From: Gemmataceae bacterium
Lineage (GTDB): Bacteria > Planctomycetota > Planctomycetia > Gemmatales > Gemmataceae
Assembly (NCBI GenBank): GCA_028288765.1
Contig: JAQGHQ010000338.1
Location: 1 to 39,141, forward strand
Length of the DNA stretch: 39,141 bases
Direction of reading: 5' to 3'
Made by a program: the position numbers and the translations under genes. Shown piece after piece: positions 8,677 to 16,106 of the stretch. Position 1 is the first letter of the stretch; each line of letters starts with the position of its first letter. The notes beneath the pieces are model-generated. The model was not told the DNA's origin, searched no databases, and saw only the letters and a list, made by a program, of their open reading frames with translations.

Positions 8677-10574
8677 GATCTGTTGTCCTCTGCCAGAACG
8701 AGGACGAACGTACTGCCGCGGCCGTACTCGCTCCGGAGCGTGATCCGCCCGCCGAGCAGCTCGGCCAGCTTCCGGCTGAGGTGCAGGCCCAGCCCGGTCC
8801 CCTCGTGCCGCCGCCGGCCGGTCGGGTCGACCTGGGTGAACGCCTGGAACAACTTGTCCTGGTCCTCCGGCCGGATCCCGACCCCGGTGTCCGACACCCG
8901 GAACTCGGTCACCACCCGCCCGCCCTCGTCCCGGCGGACGAGCTCCAGGCCCACCCCCCCGGCCTCCGTGAACTTGATCGCGTTGTTGGTCAGGTTCAGC
9001 AGGATCTGGCTCAGCGACCGCCGGTCCGACCGCACCACCAGCTCCCCGGCCGGGGCAGGGGCCTCGAACCGCAGGCCCTTGCCCTCGGCCAGCGGCCGCA
9101 GGGCGGCGGCCACCTCCTGGAGCACCGCCCGGCAGTCGATCGGCTCCAGGTTCAGTTCCACCTTCCCGGACTCGATCTTGGCCAGGTCGAGCAGGTCGTT
9201 GATCAGCGAGAGCAGGTGCCGGGCGCTGGTCTGGATCGTCCGCAGCTGCTTCTCCTGGTCGGTGGTCAGCGGCCCCGGGAGGCGCATCAAGAGGGTGCCG
9301 GTGAACCCGATGATCGCGTTCAGCGGGGTCCGCAGCTCGTGACTCATACTGGCCAGGAACCGGTCCTTGGCCTGGCTGGCCCTCTCCAGCTCCAGGTTCT
9401 TCTCCTGGAGGGTGCGCTCGAACCGTTTCCGGTCGGTGATGTCCCGGATCGAGCTGCTGACCAGGACCCCGTCCTCCGTCTCCAGGGGGCTGAGGCTGAT
9501 CTCGACCGGGAACTCGGTCCCGTCCTTCCGCAGGCCGTAGAGGTCGATCCCCGCGCCCATCGGGCGGAACCGGGGCGAACGGAAGAAGTCGGTCCGGTAG
9601 GCCGGGTGGCCGGCGCGGAACCGGTCCGGGACCAGGACCTCGATCGGCTGGCCGAGGAGCTCGTTCCGGGCGTACCCGAACAGCCGCTCGGTCTGGGAGT
9701 TGACCAGGACGATCTCGCCCGCCCGGTTGACGATGACCATGGCGTCCGGGGCCGATTCGAGCAGCCCCCGGAACTTGGCCTCGGCCTTCTTCCGCTGGGT
9801 CACGTCCCGGACCGCGCTGATGACGAACCGCTCGGTCCCGGAGACGAGCGGGCTGAGGCTGATCTCGACCGGGAACGTGCTCCCGTCCTTCCGCAGCCCG
9901 TACAGCTCGCGGCCCTCGCCCATCGGCCGGACCCGCGGCTCCCGGAAGTACCCGACGCGGTGGGCCGGGTGGTTGTCGCGGAACCGGTCGGGCACCAGGA
10001 CCTCGATCGGCTGGCCGAGCAGATCCTCCCGCCGGTACCCGAACATTCGCTCCGTCTGGGTGTTCACCACGGCGATCCGCCCGGCCTCGTTCACGATCAC
10101 CATGGCGTCGGGCGCGGACTCAAGCAGGCCGCGGAACTTCTCCTCCGCCTGGGCCGCCTGGATCTCCTCCGACAGGTCCTTGGAGATGAGCAGGAACCCG
10201 ATCGGCCGCCCGTCGCCCGCCCGCCGCGGGGTGACGACCACCCGGGCGGTGAACCGCCGGCCGCCCTTGCCGACCCGGTTCACCAGCCCCTGCCACTTGC
10301 CGTCGCGGAGGGCCGCCTCGAGGATCTCGCCGGGCCGGCCGGCGGCGACGTCCTCGGGCGTGTACAGGATGTCCCAGGTCACCCGCCCGATGACCTCCTC
10401 CAGGTCGTACCCGTACAGCCGCCGGGCGCCCTCGTTCCACAAAAGGATCCGGCCGTCGGTCGCCCCGGCGATGATGGAATACTCGGTGGAGGACTGGAGC
10501 ACGCTGCCGACGAAGTCGAGGACCTCCGCCTGGCTGGTCCCGACGATCTCGACGTCGAACAGGGGGGGCGTCAT
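8673..10574 (-). CDS. PAS sensor histidine kinase
   Basis: 633 aa, ATG start with GGAG about 8 nt upstream. Three PAS domains (about 25-140, 146-258, 267-380) precede a HisKA domain with [17 protein letters not shown], giving phospho-histidine H412. The HATPase has N-box [18 protein letters not shown] at 562-567 and GTGLGL at 592-597. No transmembrane helix is seen, so it is probably cytoplasmic. PAS 2 and PAS 3 are close tandem copies with the same core ([49 protein letters not shown]). It is the first gene of the operon; its stop overlaps the start of the double-receiver gene by 4 bp. The sensed signal is unknown; PAS domains often bind haem, flavin or small ligands, but no diagnostic ligand residue is evident. 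Confidence 0.94.
   Translation of the reverse strand: MTPPLFDVEIVGTSQAEVLDFVGSVLQSSTEYSIIAGATDGRILLWNEGARRLYGYDLEEVIGRVTWDILYTPEDVAAGRPGEILEAALRDGKWQGLVNRVGKGGRRFTARVVVTPRRAGDGRPIGFLLISKDLSEEIQAAQAEEKFRGLLESAPDAMVIVNEAGRIAVVNTQTERMFGYRREDLLGQPIEVLVPDRFRDNHPAHRVGYFREPRVRPMGEGRELYGLRKDGSTFPVEISLSPLVSGTERFVISAVRDVTQRKKAEAKFRGLLESAPDAMVIVNRAGEIVLVNSQTERLFGYARNELLGQPIEVLVPDRFRAGHPAYRTDFFRSPRFRPMGAGIDLYGLRKDGTEFPVEISLSPLETEDGVLVSSSIRDITDRKRFERTLQEKNLELERASQAKDRFLASMSHELRTPLNAIIGFTGTLLMRLPGPLTTDQEKQLRTIQTSARHLLSLINDLLDLAKIESGKVELNLEPIDCRAVLQEVAAALRPLAEGKGLRFEAPAPAGELVVRSDRRSLSQILLNLTNNAIKFTEAGGVGLELVRRDEGGRVVTEFRVSDTGVGIRPEDQDKLFQAFTQVDPTGRRRHEGTGLGLHLSRKLAELLGGRITLRSEYGRGSTFVLVLAEDNRS
9417..10139 (-). 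repeat. Tandem PAS-domain duplication inside the kinase gene
   Basis: The codons for residues 146-266 (10139-9777) and 267-386 (9776-9417) encode two copies of one PAS/PAC unit with a 121-residue period. Roughly two thirds of positions are identical by hand alignment, and runs such as [15 protein letters not shown] are unchanged. This suggests an internal duplication more recent than the split from the other PAS domains in the operon. Confidence 0.8.
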
Positions 10575-10711
10575 GGCCGACTCCGTCGCGGGGGCGGAGG
10601 AAAGGTACCCGGGCCAGGTAGCGGAGACGGCAGAAGAACGCGACCCCGGGGCCGGGCGGACCGGGCCTGTCCAACCTGCCCCGGGGTCACAGGTATCATC
10701 CTTAATACCAG

Positions 10712-10743
10712 ATTGTAGCCTGATTATCCCGCAGGCTTGTCAA
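10712..10743 (-). promoter_or_regulatory. Putative promoter of the kinase operon with dyad in a 20-bp spacer
   Basis: Read on the minus strand, TTGACA (10743-10738) and TACAAT (10717-10712) are separated by 20 bp. Inside the spacer is a perfect dyad, AGCCTG-N9-CAGGCT (10737-10717), which touches both hexamers. A 19-20 bp spacer holding a central dyad is the arrangement used by MerR-family activated promoters; that family link is inference only. The expected transcript would have a leader of about 130 nt before the ATG at 10574. Confidence 0.42.
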
Positions 10744-10777
10744 AAAAAGTTACGCTACATCTCGGCATGACATTGCC

Positions 10778-10913
10778 TCAAAATCCGAATCTCGAAACCC
10801 GAAACCCGAAATAACCTCCGCGCCCGGAGTCCCGAAGCGCAAACCGGTGGGGAACTGCTTCGTCACTCGGATTTCGGGATTTGTGTTCGCCTCGGATTTC
10901 GCGTTTCGGGGCG
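10778..10913. repeat. Palindromic region built of imperfect 7-bp repeats (GAAACCC type)
   Basis: The left part (about 10781-10812) has tandem CGAAACC units. The right part (about 10867-10913) carries the same kind of word on the opposite strand (GGATTTCGGGATTT, CGGATTTCGCGTTTCGGGG). The arms thus form an imperfect inverted repeat of heptads. The stretch 10575-11182 has no convincing gene; besides this element it holds the kinase-operon promoter. Confidence 0.6.
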
Positions 10914-11182
10914 AAGCCCGCGGCCGGGCCGACACCGGCCGCGGTCCTGGTTTTGTATGCCGCGCTGTCCGGCCGGTGTCCGGTGGGGCCGAACCAACTC
11001 GTTGTTAGAAGGCGGGGCCGGTGGGAGATATCTTCGTGATGCCGTGAGGTGAAAAATGGGTATTCTGACGTGATCCTTTTCGGTTTGATCGCGGGCAGCC
11101 TGGCCGAGTTCCCGATTGGAGAACAGGTGGTACGGCGTCTCGGGTGCAGGCGCGTGGGCGAATCGACGGGGGAGGAGACACG

Positions 11183-11728
11183 GTGGCCGGCAGACAGGTA
11201 GCGCTGATCCGCGGCATCAACGTCGGGCGGGCAAAACGGGTGGCAATGGCCGACCTGCGCGCGCTCGTCGAGGACCTCGGCTACCGAGACGTGCGTACTT
11301 TGCTCAACAGCGGCAACGTCGTCTTCACCAGCCCCCGCGCGGCCCCGCTCGCCGCCGCCGCCCGCATCGAGAAGGCGCTTGCCACGGGGCTGGGCGTCTC
11401 CGCCCGGGTCACGGTACTCGCCGCCGCGGAGCTCGCCGCCGCCGTCGCCGACAACCCCCTGCTCGAAGTCGCGGCCGACCCGTCCCGCCTGCTCGTCGCC
11501 GTCCCCAGCGACCCGGCAGACCGGTCGAAGCTGGAGCCGTTGGTCGAGCAGGACTGGGACAAGGACGTCCTGGCCGTCGGCCCGCGCGTGGCCTACCTCT
11601 GGTGCGCCGGGGGGATCCTCGCGAGCCGGCTGGCCGAGGCCGTCGGCCGCGCGCTCGGGGACGCCGTGACCACCCGCAACTGGGCGACCGTGATGAAACT
11701 CCACGCCCTCGCCGGGGATCAGCGGTGA
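11183..11728 (+). CDS. DUF1697 family protein
   Basis: 181 aa from the GTG at 11183, chosen because GGAGGAG lies 6-12 nt upstream (11171-11177) and the protein then starts directly with the family N-terminus; a GTG at 11144 in the same frame would add 13 unlikely residues. The signature VALIRGINVGRAKRVAMADL, then VEDLGYRDVRTLLNSGNVVF, is typical of DUF1697, and the length is about the family norm of 180. The C-terminal TTRNWATVMKL also fits the family. No biochemical role is established; members are small cytoplasmic proteins. It converges with the TPR gene on the other strand, 12 bp away. Confidence 0.9.
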   Translation: MAGRQVALIRGINVGRAKRVAMADLRALVEDLGYRDVRTLLNSGNVVFTSPRAAPLAAAARIEKALATGLGVSARVTVLAAAELAAAVADNPLLEVAADPSRLLVAVPSDPADRSKLEPLVEQDWDKDVLAVGPRVAYLWCAGGILASRLAEAVGRALGDAVTTRNWATVMKLHALAGDQR

Positions 11729-11740
11729 TCGGGCGGCGGT

Positions 11741-13342
11741 TCACCCCCGGGCGTCGTCCGTCTCTCCCCCGGGACTCCGGCCCTCGCCGTCGATCGTCCC
11801 TTCGCCCTCCTGATCGCGGTACGCCTGCCCCTCCTGGTACAGCTTCCGCCGCTGCTCGTACTCCGGCCGCTGGTCCGGGGGCACGAGGGCGATCGCCTTC
11901 TCCTGCCACCGGAGCGCCTCGGCGAACTGGCCGAGCTCGGCGTGGGCGGCGGCCAGGGTGTCGAGATACCCCGGGAGCTTGTAGTCGGTCAGTTCGCACG
12001 CCCGGGTCGCGTCCCGCAGCGATTGCTCGCCGTCCCGCAACTCGGCGAGCGGGCACGTCGCGCGGATCCAGGCGATGAAGTTCAGCGTCCCGGCGTCGTC
12101 CGGGTCGAGCTCGGCGGCCTTCAGGTGGTCGGCCAGGGCGGCCCGGTAGTCGCCCGCCTGGTAGCGGAGGGCGGCCCGCAGGTTGTAGCCGGAGTCGGCT
12201 TCCGGGTCGCGCTCGACCGCCGCCGTCGCGTCCGCCAGGGCCGCGGCCACGTGCCCCTTGCGGCGGTACGCGATCGCCCGGGCGAAGTACCCCCGGGCCC
12301 CGTCCGGCTTCAACCGGATCGCCTCCGTGAAGTCCGCGATCGCCCGGTCCGGGTCCAACAGCTCGTGATAGGCGTACCCCCGCTGGACGTGCCCGGCCGG
12401 GTCGTCCGGGGCGAGCCGGATCGCCTCCGTGAAGTCCGCGACCGCGGCCTCCAGGTCCTTCGCCCGGACGTGCGACAGCCCGCGGTTGAACCGCGGGGTG
12501 GCGTCGTCGGGGTCGAGTTTGATCGCCTCGGTGAAATCGGCCGCGGCCTTCGCGTGGTCGCCTCGTTCGGCGTGCGCGACCCCGCGGAGGTTGAACGCCC
12601 CGACGTTGTGCGGCTCGAGCTTCAGCACCCAGGTGTAGTCGGCGACGGCCTTGTCCTGCTCGCCCCGCTCGGCCCACAACCGGCCCCGGTGCCAGAACGC
12701 CTCGGCGTACCCGGCCTGCAGCCGCAGGGCGGTCGACAGGTCGGCGAGCGCGGCCTCGGCCTTGCCGAGGCTTTCGAGCGACAGCCCGCGGTACACGAAC
12801 GCCCGGGCGTGCCGGGGGCTGAGTTTCAGCGCCGCGGTGTAATCCGCCACCGCCTCCGCGTGCCGGCCCTGGGCCGAGAGGGCGTTCGCCCGGTTGAAGT
12901 ACGCCCGGAACATCTCGGGGTCGAGCCGGATCGCGGCCTCGTAGTCGGCGAACGCGGCGTCGTAGTTCTTCTGCCGGCTGTACACCGCGGCCCGGCCGTT
13001 GAGCGGGTCCGGGTCGTCCGGGGTCAGCTCGATGGCCCGGGTGTAGTCGGCGAGGGCGGCCCCGAGGTCGTCGGCGTCGACGTGGGCGGTGGCCCGGTTG
13101 TGGTACGCGGCGGAGTAGTCCGGGCGGAGGTCGATGGCCCGGGTGAAGTCCTCGACCGCTTCCGGATACTCGGCGGCGGCGGCGCGGGCGTTCCCGCGGT
13201 GGAAGTAGAGGTCCGCGTCCGTCGGGTCGAGGTCGATGGCCCCGGAGAACGTCGCCACCGCCCGGGCGTATTCGCCCCGGCGGGAGTAGGCGTGCCCGCG
13301 GCGGACCAGCGTCGGAACGTCGGGAGGGGGCGGGTTGCTCAT
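11741..13342 (-). CDS. TPR repeat protein (large paralogue)
   Basis: 533 aa from the ATG at 13342 (M-S-N-P-P-P-P-D). Longer upstream reading in this frame crosses a palindromic repeat and is not credible. About twelve 34-residue TPRs run from residue 10 to 430, with the usual Ala/Tyr/Pro positions (DYTRAIELTPDD, DFTEAIKLDPDD). A C-terminal module follows: ATCPLAELRDGEQ, then ACELTDYKLPGYLDTLAAA and WQEKAIAL. TPR arrays are protein-binding scaffolds, and the partner is unknown. There is no signal peptide or membrane segment, so it is probably cytoplasmic. The next upstream gene encodes a paralogue with the same end module. A perfect TATAAT ends 6 nt before the start codon, so the mRNA may be leaderless. 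Confidence 0.9.
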   Translation of the reverse strand: MSNPPPPDVPTLVRRGHAYSRRGEYARAVATFSGAIDLDPTDADLYFHRGNARAAAAEYPEAVEDFTRAIDLRPDYSAAYHNRATAHVDADDLGAALADYTRAIELTPDDPDPLNGRAAVYSRQKNYDAAFADYEAAIRLDPEMFRAYFNRANALSAQGRHAEAVADYTAALKLSPRHARAFVYRGLSLESLGKAEAALADLSTALRLQAGYAEAFWHRGRLWAERGEQDKAVADYTWVLKLEPHNVGAFNLRGVAHAERGDHAKAAADFTEAIKLDPDDATPRFNRGLSHVRAKDLEAAVADFTEAIRLAPDDPAGHVQRGYAYHELLDPDRAIADFTEAIRLKPDGARGYFARAIAYRRKGHVAAALADATAAVERDPEADSGYNLRAALRYQAGDYRAALADHLKAAELDPDDAGTLNFIAWIRATCPLAELRDGEQSLRDATRACELTDYKLPGYLDTLAAAHAELGQFAEALRWQEKAIALVPPDQRPEYEQRRKLYQEGQAYRDQEGEGTIDGEGRSPGGETDDARG

Positions 13343-13348
13343 GCCCGC

Positions 13349-13354
13349 ATTATA
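13349..13354 (-). promoter_or_regulatory. TATAAT box 6 nt before the TPR start
   Basis: On the minus strand a perfect TATAAT is separated from the ATG at 13342 by only 6 nt. With the usual 6-8 nt between -10 box and transcription start, the transcript would begin at or next to the A of ATG. No clear -35 hexamer is found 17 bp upstream (CGCGCC), so this is suggestive only. Confidence 0.35.
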
Positions 13355-13397
13355 CCGACGACCCGGCGGCCGGCGCGGGGCTCGGGGGCAATCACGC

Positions 13398-13465
13398 GGG
13401 GGCAAGTTCCCGATTCGCCCGGGGCCAGGTTCGAGCCCGACCGGGCGAGTCGGGAACTTGCCCCC
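13398..13465. repeat. Palindromic element, GGGGGCAAGTT family, copy A
   Basis: A 25-bp left arm (13398-13422) and right arm (13441-13465) are complementary at 24 of 25 positions, around an 18-nt loop. The outer end reads GGGGGCAAGTTCCCGA. It lies between the two TPR genes. As RNA it would form a very stable hairpin, so it could also act as a terminator for the gene at 13561-14814. Confidence 0.85.
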
Positions 13466-13560
13466 ACACCAGGGTGAACGGCGACGGTAAAGGCGAAGGC
13501 AAGGGGGGTAAAGTGGGCGCGGGGAAGAAGACAGACACCGTCGGGCAAAAGCGGCCGCGC

Positions 13561-14814
13561 TCAGTCCGCGACCCCGCCCTCGACCCGGGCGGGCTTCCGC
13601 TGCCGGTACAGGTCCAGCCGGGACCGGTAGTCCGTGGCCAGGTCCGGGGTGGCCGCCATCCCGAGCGCCTTCTCCTGCCACTTCACCGCGTCCTCGAACT
13701 CCCCGCACTCGGCGCAGGCCGCGGCGAGCGTGTCGAGGTAGCCCGGGTCGCCCCACTCGGTCAGCTCGCAGGCCCGGGTCGCGCACTCCTTCGCCCGCTC
13801 GCCGTTCCGCACGTCCGGGTCCGGGCAGGTCGCCCACACCCAGCCGAGCTGGTTAAACGTCCCGGCGTGGCGCGGGTCCCGCTTCAGCGCTTCCATGTGG
13901 TCGCGGACTGCCGCCGCGTAGTCCTTCCGGGCGTAGTGGGCCCCGGCCCGGTAGTTGTACGGCATCACCGCGGCCGGCGCGAGCCGGACCGCCTCGGAGA
14001 AATCCGCCAGGGCGGCGTCCAGGTCGCCGAGGTGTTTCTTCGCCGACCCGCGGAGTTCGTACGTCCGCGCCACCCCCGGGAACAGCCGGGCGGCCGCGTC
14101 GCAATCGGCCGCCACCGCCGGGTAGTCCTTGCCGAGGAAGTGGCAGATCGCCCGGCCGAGGTAGGCCGGCCCGTGGTCCGGGGCGAGGCGGATCGCCTCG
14201 GAGAAGTCCGCGACCGCGCCGGCCGGGTCGCCGCTCTGCTGCCGGCCGGTCCCGCGGGTGTGGAACGCCTCGGCGCTCGCCGGGTCGCGACCGATGACCG
14301 CGGTGCAGTCCGCCTCGGCGGCGGCGTAGTTCTCGCATTCGAGGTGGAGCTCGGCCCGCCAGATGAGGTAGCGGGGGGCGTTGTCCGGGTCGCCGGCGAC
14401 GGCCGCGGCGAAGTCGATGAGGGCCGCGGCGGTGTTCCCCCGGGCGGCGTGGCACCGGCCGCGGAGGGCGTACACGGCGGCCCGCCCGGGGTCGAGCTTG
14501 AGCACCCGGTCGCAGTCCGCGATCGCCTGGTCGAACACCTTCTGGGCGAAGAGCTCGGCGGCCCGGTCGGCGTAGATCTGAGGCTCGTCGGGCTTGAGCC
14601 GGATGGCGTTGTCGAGGTCGTTGAGCGCGCGGACCCGGTCCCCGAGTTCGAGGTACGCGTACGCCCGGTACCGATACCCGGCGGACACATCCGGGCGGAG
14701 CTTGATGGCCCGGGAAAAGCACTCGACCGCCTCCTGGTATTCCCCGGCGGAGAGGGCCTTGTGCCCCCGGCTGAACAGGTCCTGGGCGTCCTCGGTGTTC
14801 CGGTCGTGTGTCAT
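13561..14814 (-). CDS. TPR repeat protein (small paralogue)
   Basis: 417 aa, ATG start (M-T-H-D-R-N-T-E-D-A). About nine TPRs fill residues 10-325 (e.g. CFSRAIKLRPDVSAGYRYRA and DFSEAIRLAPDHGPAYLGRA). The C-terminal module matches the neighbouring TPR protein: WATCPDPDVRNGER, ATRACELTEWGDPGYLDTLA, WQEKALGM. The middle TPRs contain several Cys (CDAAARL, CTAVIGRD), fewer of which occur in the paralogue. It is probably a cytoplasmic scaffold with no assigned partner. The adjacent same-strand pair looks like a gene duplication followed by loss or gain of repeats. A hairpin element (13398-13465) separates the two genes. Confidence 0.9.
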   Translation of the reverse strand: MTHDRNTEDAQDLFSRGHKALSAGEYQEAVECFSRAIKLRPDVSAGYRYRAYAYLELGDRVRALNDLDNAIRLKPDEPQIYADRAAELFAQKVFDQAIADCDRVLKLDPGRAAVYALRGRCHAARGNTAAALIDFAAAVAGDPDNAPRYLIWRAELHLECENYAAAEADCTAVIGRDPASAEAFHTRGTGRQQSGDPAGAVADFSEAIRLAPDHGPAYLGRAICHFLGKDYPAVAADCDAAARLFPGVARTYELRGSAKKHLGDLDAALADFSEAVRLAPAAVMPYNYRAGAHYARKDYAAAVRDHMEALKRDPRHAGTFNQLGWVWATCPDPDVRNGERAKECATRACELTEWGDPGYLDTLAAACAECGEFEDAVKWQEKALGMAATPDLATDYRSRLDLYRQRKPARVEGGVAD

Positions 14815-14898
14815 GCAATGCCCCGACGTTCGAACCGGTTGGCGCGGTCTGAGAGAATGTTAGTGCTGCGGTGAACGGCGTACCAGTGGGGCTCCCCG

Positions 14899-14919
14899 CC
14901 CCGGCCGCGGCGGCCGGGG
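14899..14919. other. GC-rich hairpin upstream of the sugar kinase
   Basis: CCCCGGCC (14899-14906) pairs perfectly with GGCCGGGG (14912-14919) around 5 nt. It lies in the 235-bp spacer between the divergent TPR gene (-) and sugar kinase gene (+). TACAAT at 14945-14950 could be a -10 box for the latter. Any regulatory role is unproven. Confidence 0.35.
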
Positions 14920-15049
14920 TGTGCGAGACATTCCCGGGAAACGGTACAATGGCGGCCACGGCTTCCGCCGGCAGCGGGTGAGCGGTATGGCGGCGGTCGG
15001 CCGGGATCACCCCCCGGTCGAGTCCGCCCAACCTCGCGGGAGATCCCTC

Positions 15050-15973
15050 ATGGCCGGCCCGAAGGTCTGCGTTGTCGGCTCGTCGAACCTGGACATGAAC
15101 AGCTACGTGGACCGGTTCCCAGTGCCCGGGGAGACGGTCCACGGCCGGCGGTTCACGACCGGATACGGCGGCAAAGGCGCCAACCAGGCGGTGACGGCGG
15201 CCCGGCTGGGCGGGTCTGTTACCCTGGTTACCAGGATCGGCCGGGACCTCTTCGGCCGGGACATGGTCGGGCACTTCCGCCGCGAAGGGATCGACACCCG
15301 CCACGTGACGACGACGGACGAGACCGCGACCGGGGTGGCCGTGATCACCGTGGACGCGGCCGGCCGGAATCACATCGTCGTGACCCCGGGCGCGAACGGC
15401 GCGCTGACGGTGCGGGACGTGGAGGAGGCCCGCCCGGCGATCGGGGCGGCCGGCGTCCTCGTTTGCCAGCAGGAGGTCCCGCGGGAAACGAACCTGGCCG
15501 CCATGCGGATCGCCCACCGGGCCGGGGTGCCGGTCGTCTTCAACCCGGCCCCGGCGGGTGACGCCCTGCCGGACGAGATGTACCCGCTGTGTACGGTGCT
15601 CTGCCCGAACGAGCACGAGGCGGCGCTTCTGACGGGCCGGCCGGCGGGCAGCCGGGCCGAAGCGGAGACCGCGGCCGCGGCATTCCTGGCCCGGGGCGTG
15701 GGCAGCGTCGTCATCACCCTGGGCGAGCGCGGGTGCCTGCTCGCCACGGCGGACCAGGTGTTGGCGCTTCCGGCCCCGGTGGTCGAGGCGGTCGATACCA
15801 CCGGCGCGGGAGACGCCTTCGTCGGCAGCCTGGCCTTCTTCCTGGCGCGGGGAGACGATCTGGCCGAGGCCGCCTGGCGGGCGACCCGGATCGCGGCCGT
15901 CAGCGTGCGGTTCCCGGGCACCCAGACCAGCTTCCCGCGCGCGGCCGATCTGCCGCCAGACGTGCTACGGTAG
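15050..15973 (+). CDS. rbsK: Ribokinase (PfkB family sugar kinase)
   Basis: 307 aa from the ATG at 15050, chosen over an upstream in-frame start at 14921 because GGGAGAT lies about 6 nt before it and the protein then begins with the family core KVCVVGSSNLDMNSYVDRFP. The PfkB signature 1, GYGGKGANQAVTAARLGG, is at about 38-55. The substrate/ATP region has FNPAPAG (164-170) and CPNEHEAALLTG. Signature 2, DTTGAGDAFVGSLAFFLARG, is at 249-268 with catalytic base D255. The length and the intact motifs fit ribokinase, which phosphorylates D-ribose to ribose-5-phosphate with ATP in the cytoplasm. No ribose transporter or lac-type repressor neighbours are seen, so another pentose or nucleoside-like substrate cannot be excluded. 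Confidence 0.9.
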   Translation: MAGPKVCVVGSSNLDMNSYVDRFPVPGETVHGRRFTTGYGGKGANQAVTAARLGGSVTLVTRIGRDLFGRDMVGHFRREGIDTRHVTTTDETATGVAVITVDAAGRNHIVVTPGANGALTVRDVEEARPAIGAAGVLVCQQEVPRETNLAAMRIAHRAGVPVVFNPAPAGDALPDEMYPLCTVLCPNEHEAALLTGRPAGSRAEAETAAAAFLARGVGSVVITLGERGCLLATADQVLALPAPVVEAVDTTGAGDAFVGSLAFFLARGDDLAEAAWRATRIAAVSVRFPGTQTSFPRAADLPPDVLR

Positions 15974-15983
15974 CACCCATCTT

Positions 15984-16096
15984 GTGGGGGCAAGTTTCCA
16001 ACTTGCCCAGGACCGGTTGGTAGTCGGCAGCCCCCCCTCGTCCCGGAGGGTGTCGGAGCTGTCACCCGGTTGGACAAGTTGGAAACTTGCCCCCAC
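15984..16096. repeat. Palindromic element, GGGGGCAAGTT family, copy B
   Basis: Terminal inverted repeats of 26 bp (15984-16009 and 16071-16096) match at 25 of 26 positions, with outer end GTGGGGGCAAGTTTCC. Each arm also holds its own small palindrome, CAAGTT-TCC-AACTTG. The 61-bp core is unlike copies A and C. It fills the whole space between the convergent sugar kinase and Asp-box genes and could terminate both. Confidence 0.88.
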
Positions 16097-16106
16097 GTAA
16101 GACGTG

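Noticed and set aside
8781..10718. 645-codon plus-strand open frame opposite the PAS kinase
   Set aside because: Antisense shadow of a gene with intact HisKA and ATPase motifs. Its own translation has no domain.
13343..13837. N-terminal extension of the larger TPR protein by 165 residues
   Set aside because: It would read through the palindromic copy A and into the neighbouring TPR gene in another frame. The M-S-N start at 13342 begins directly before the first TPR.
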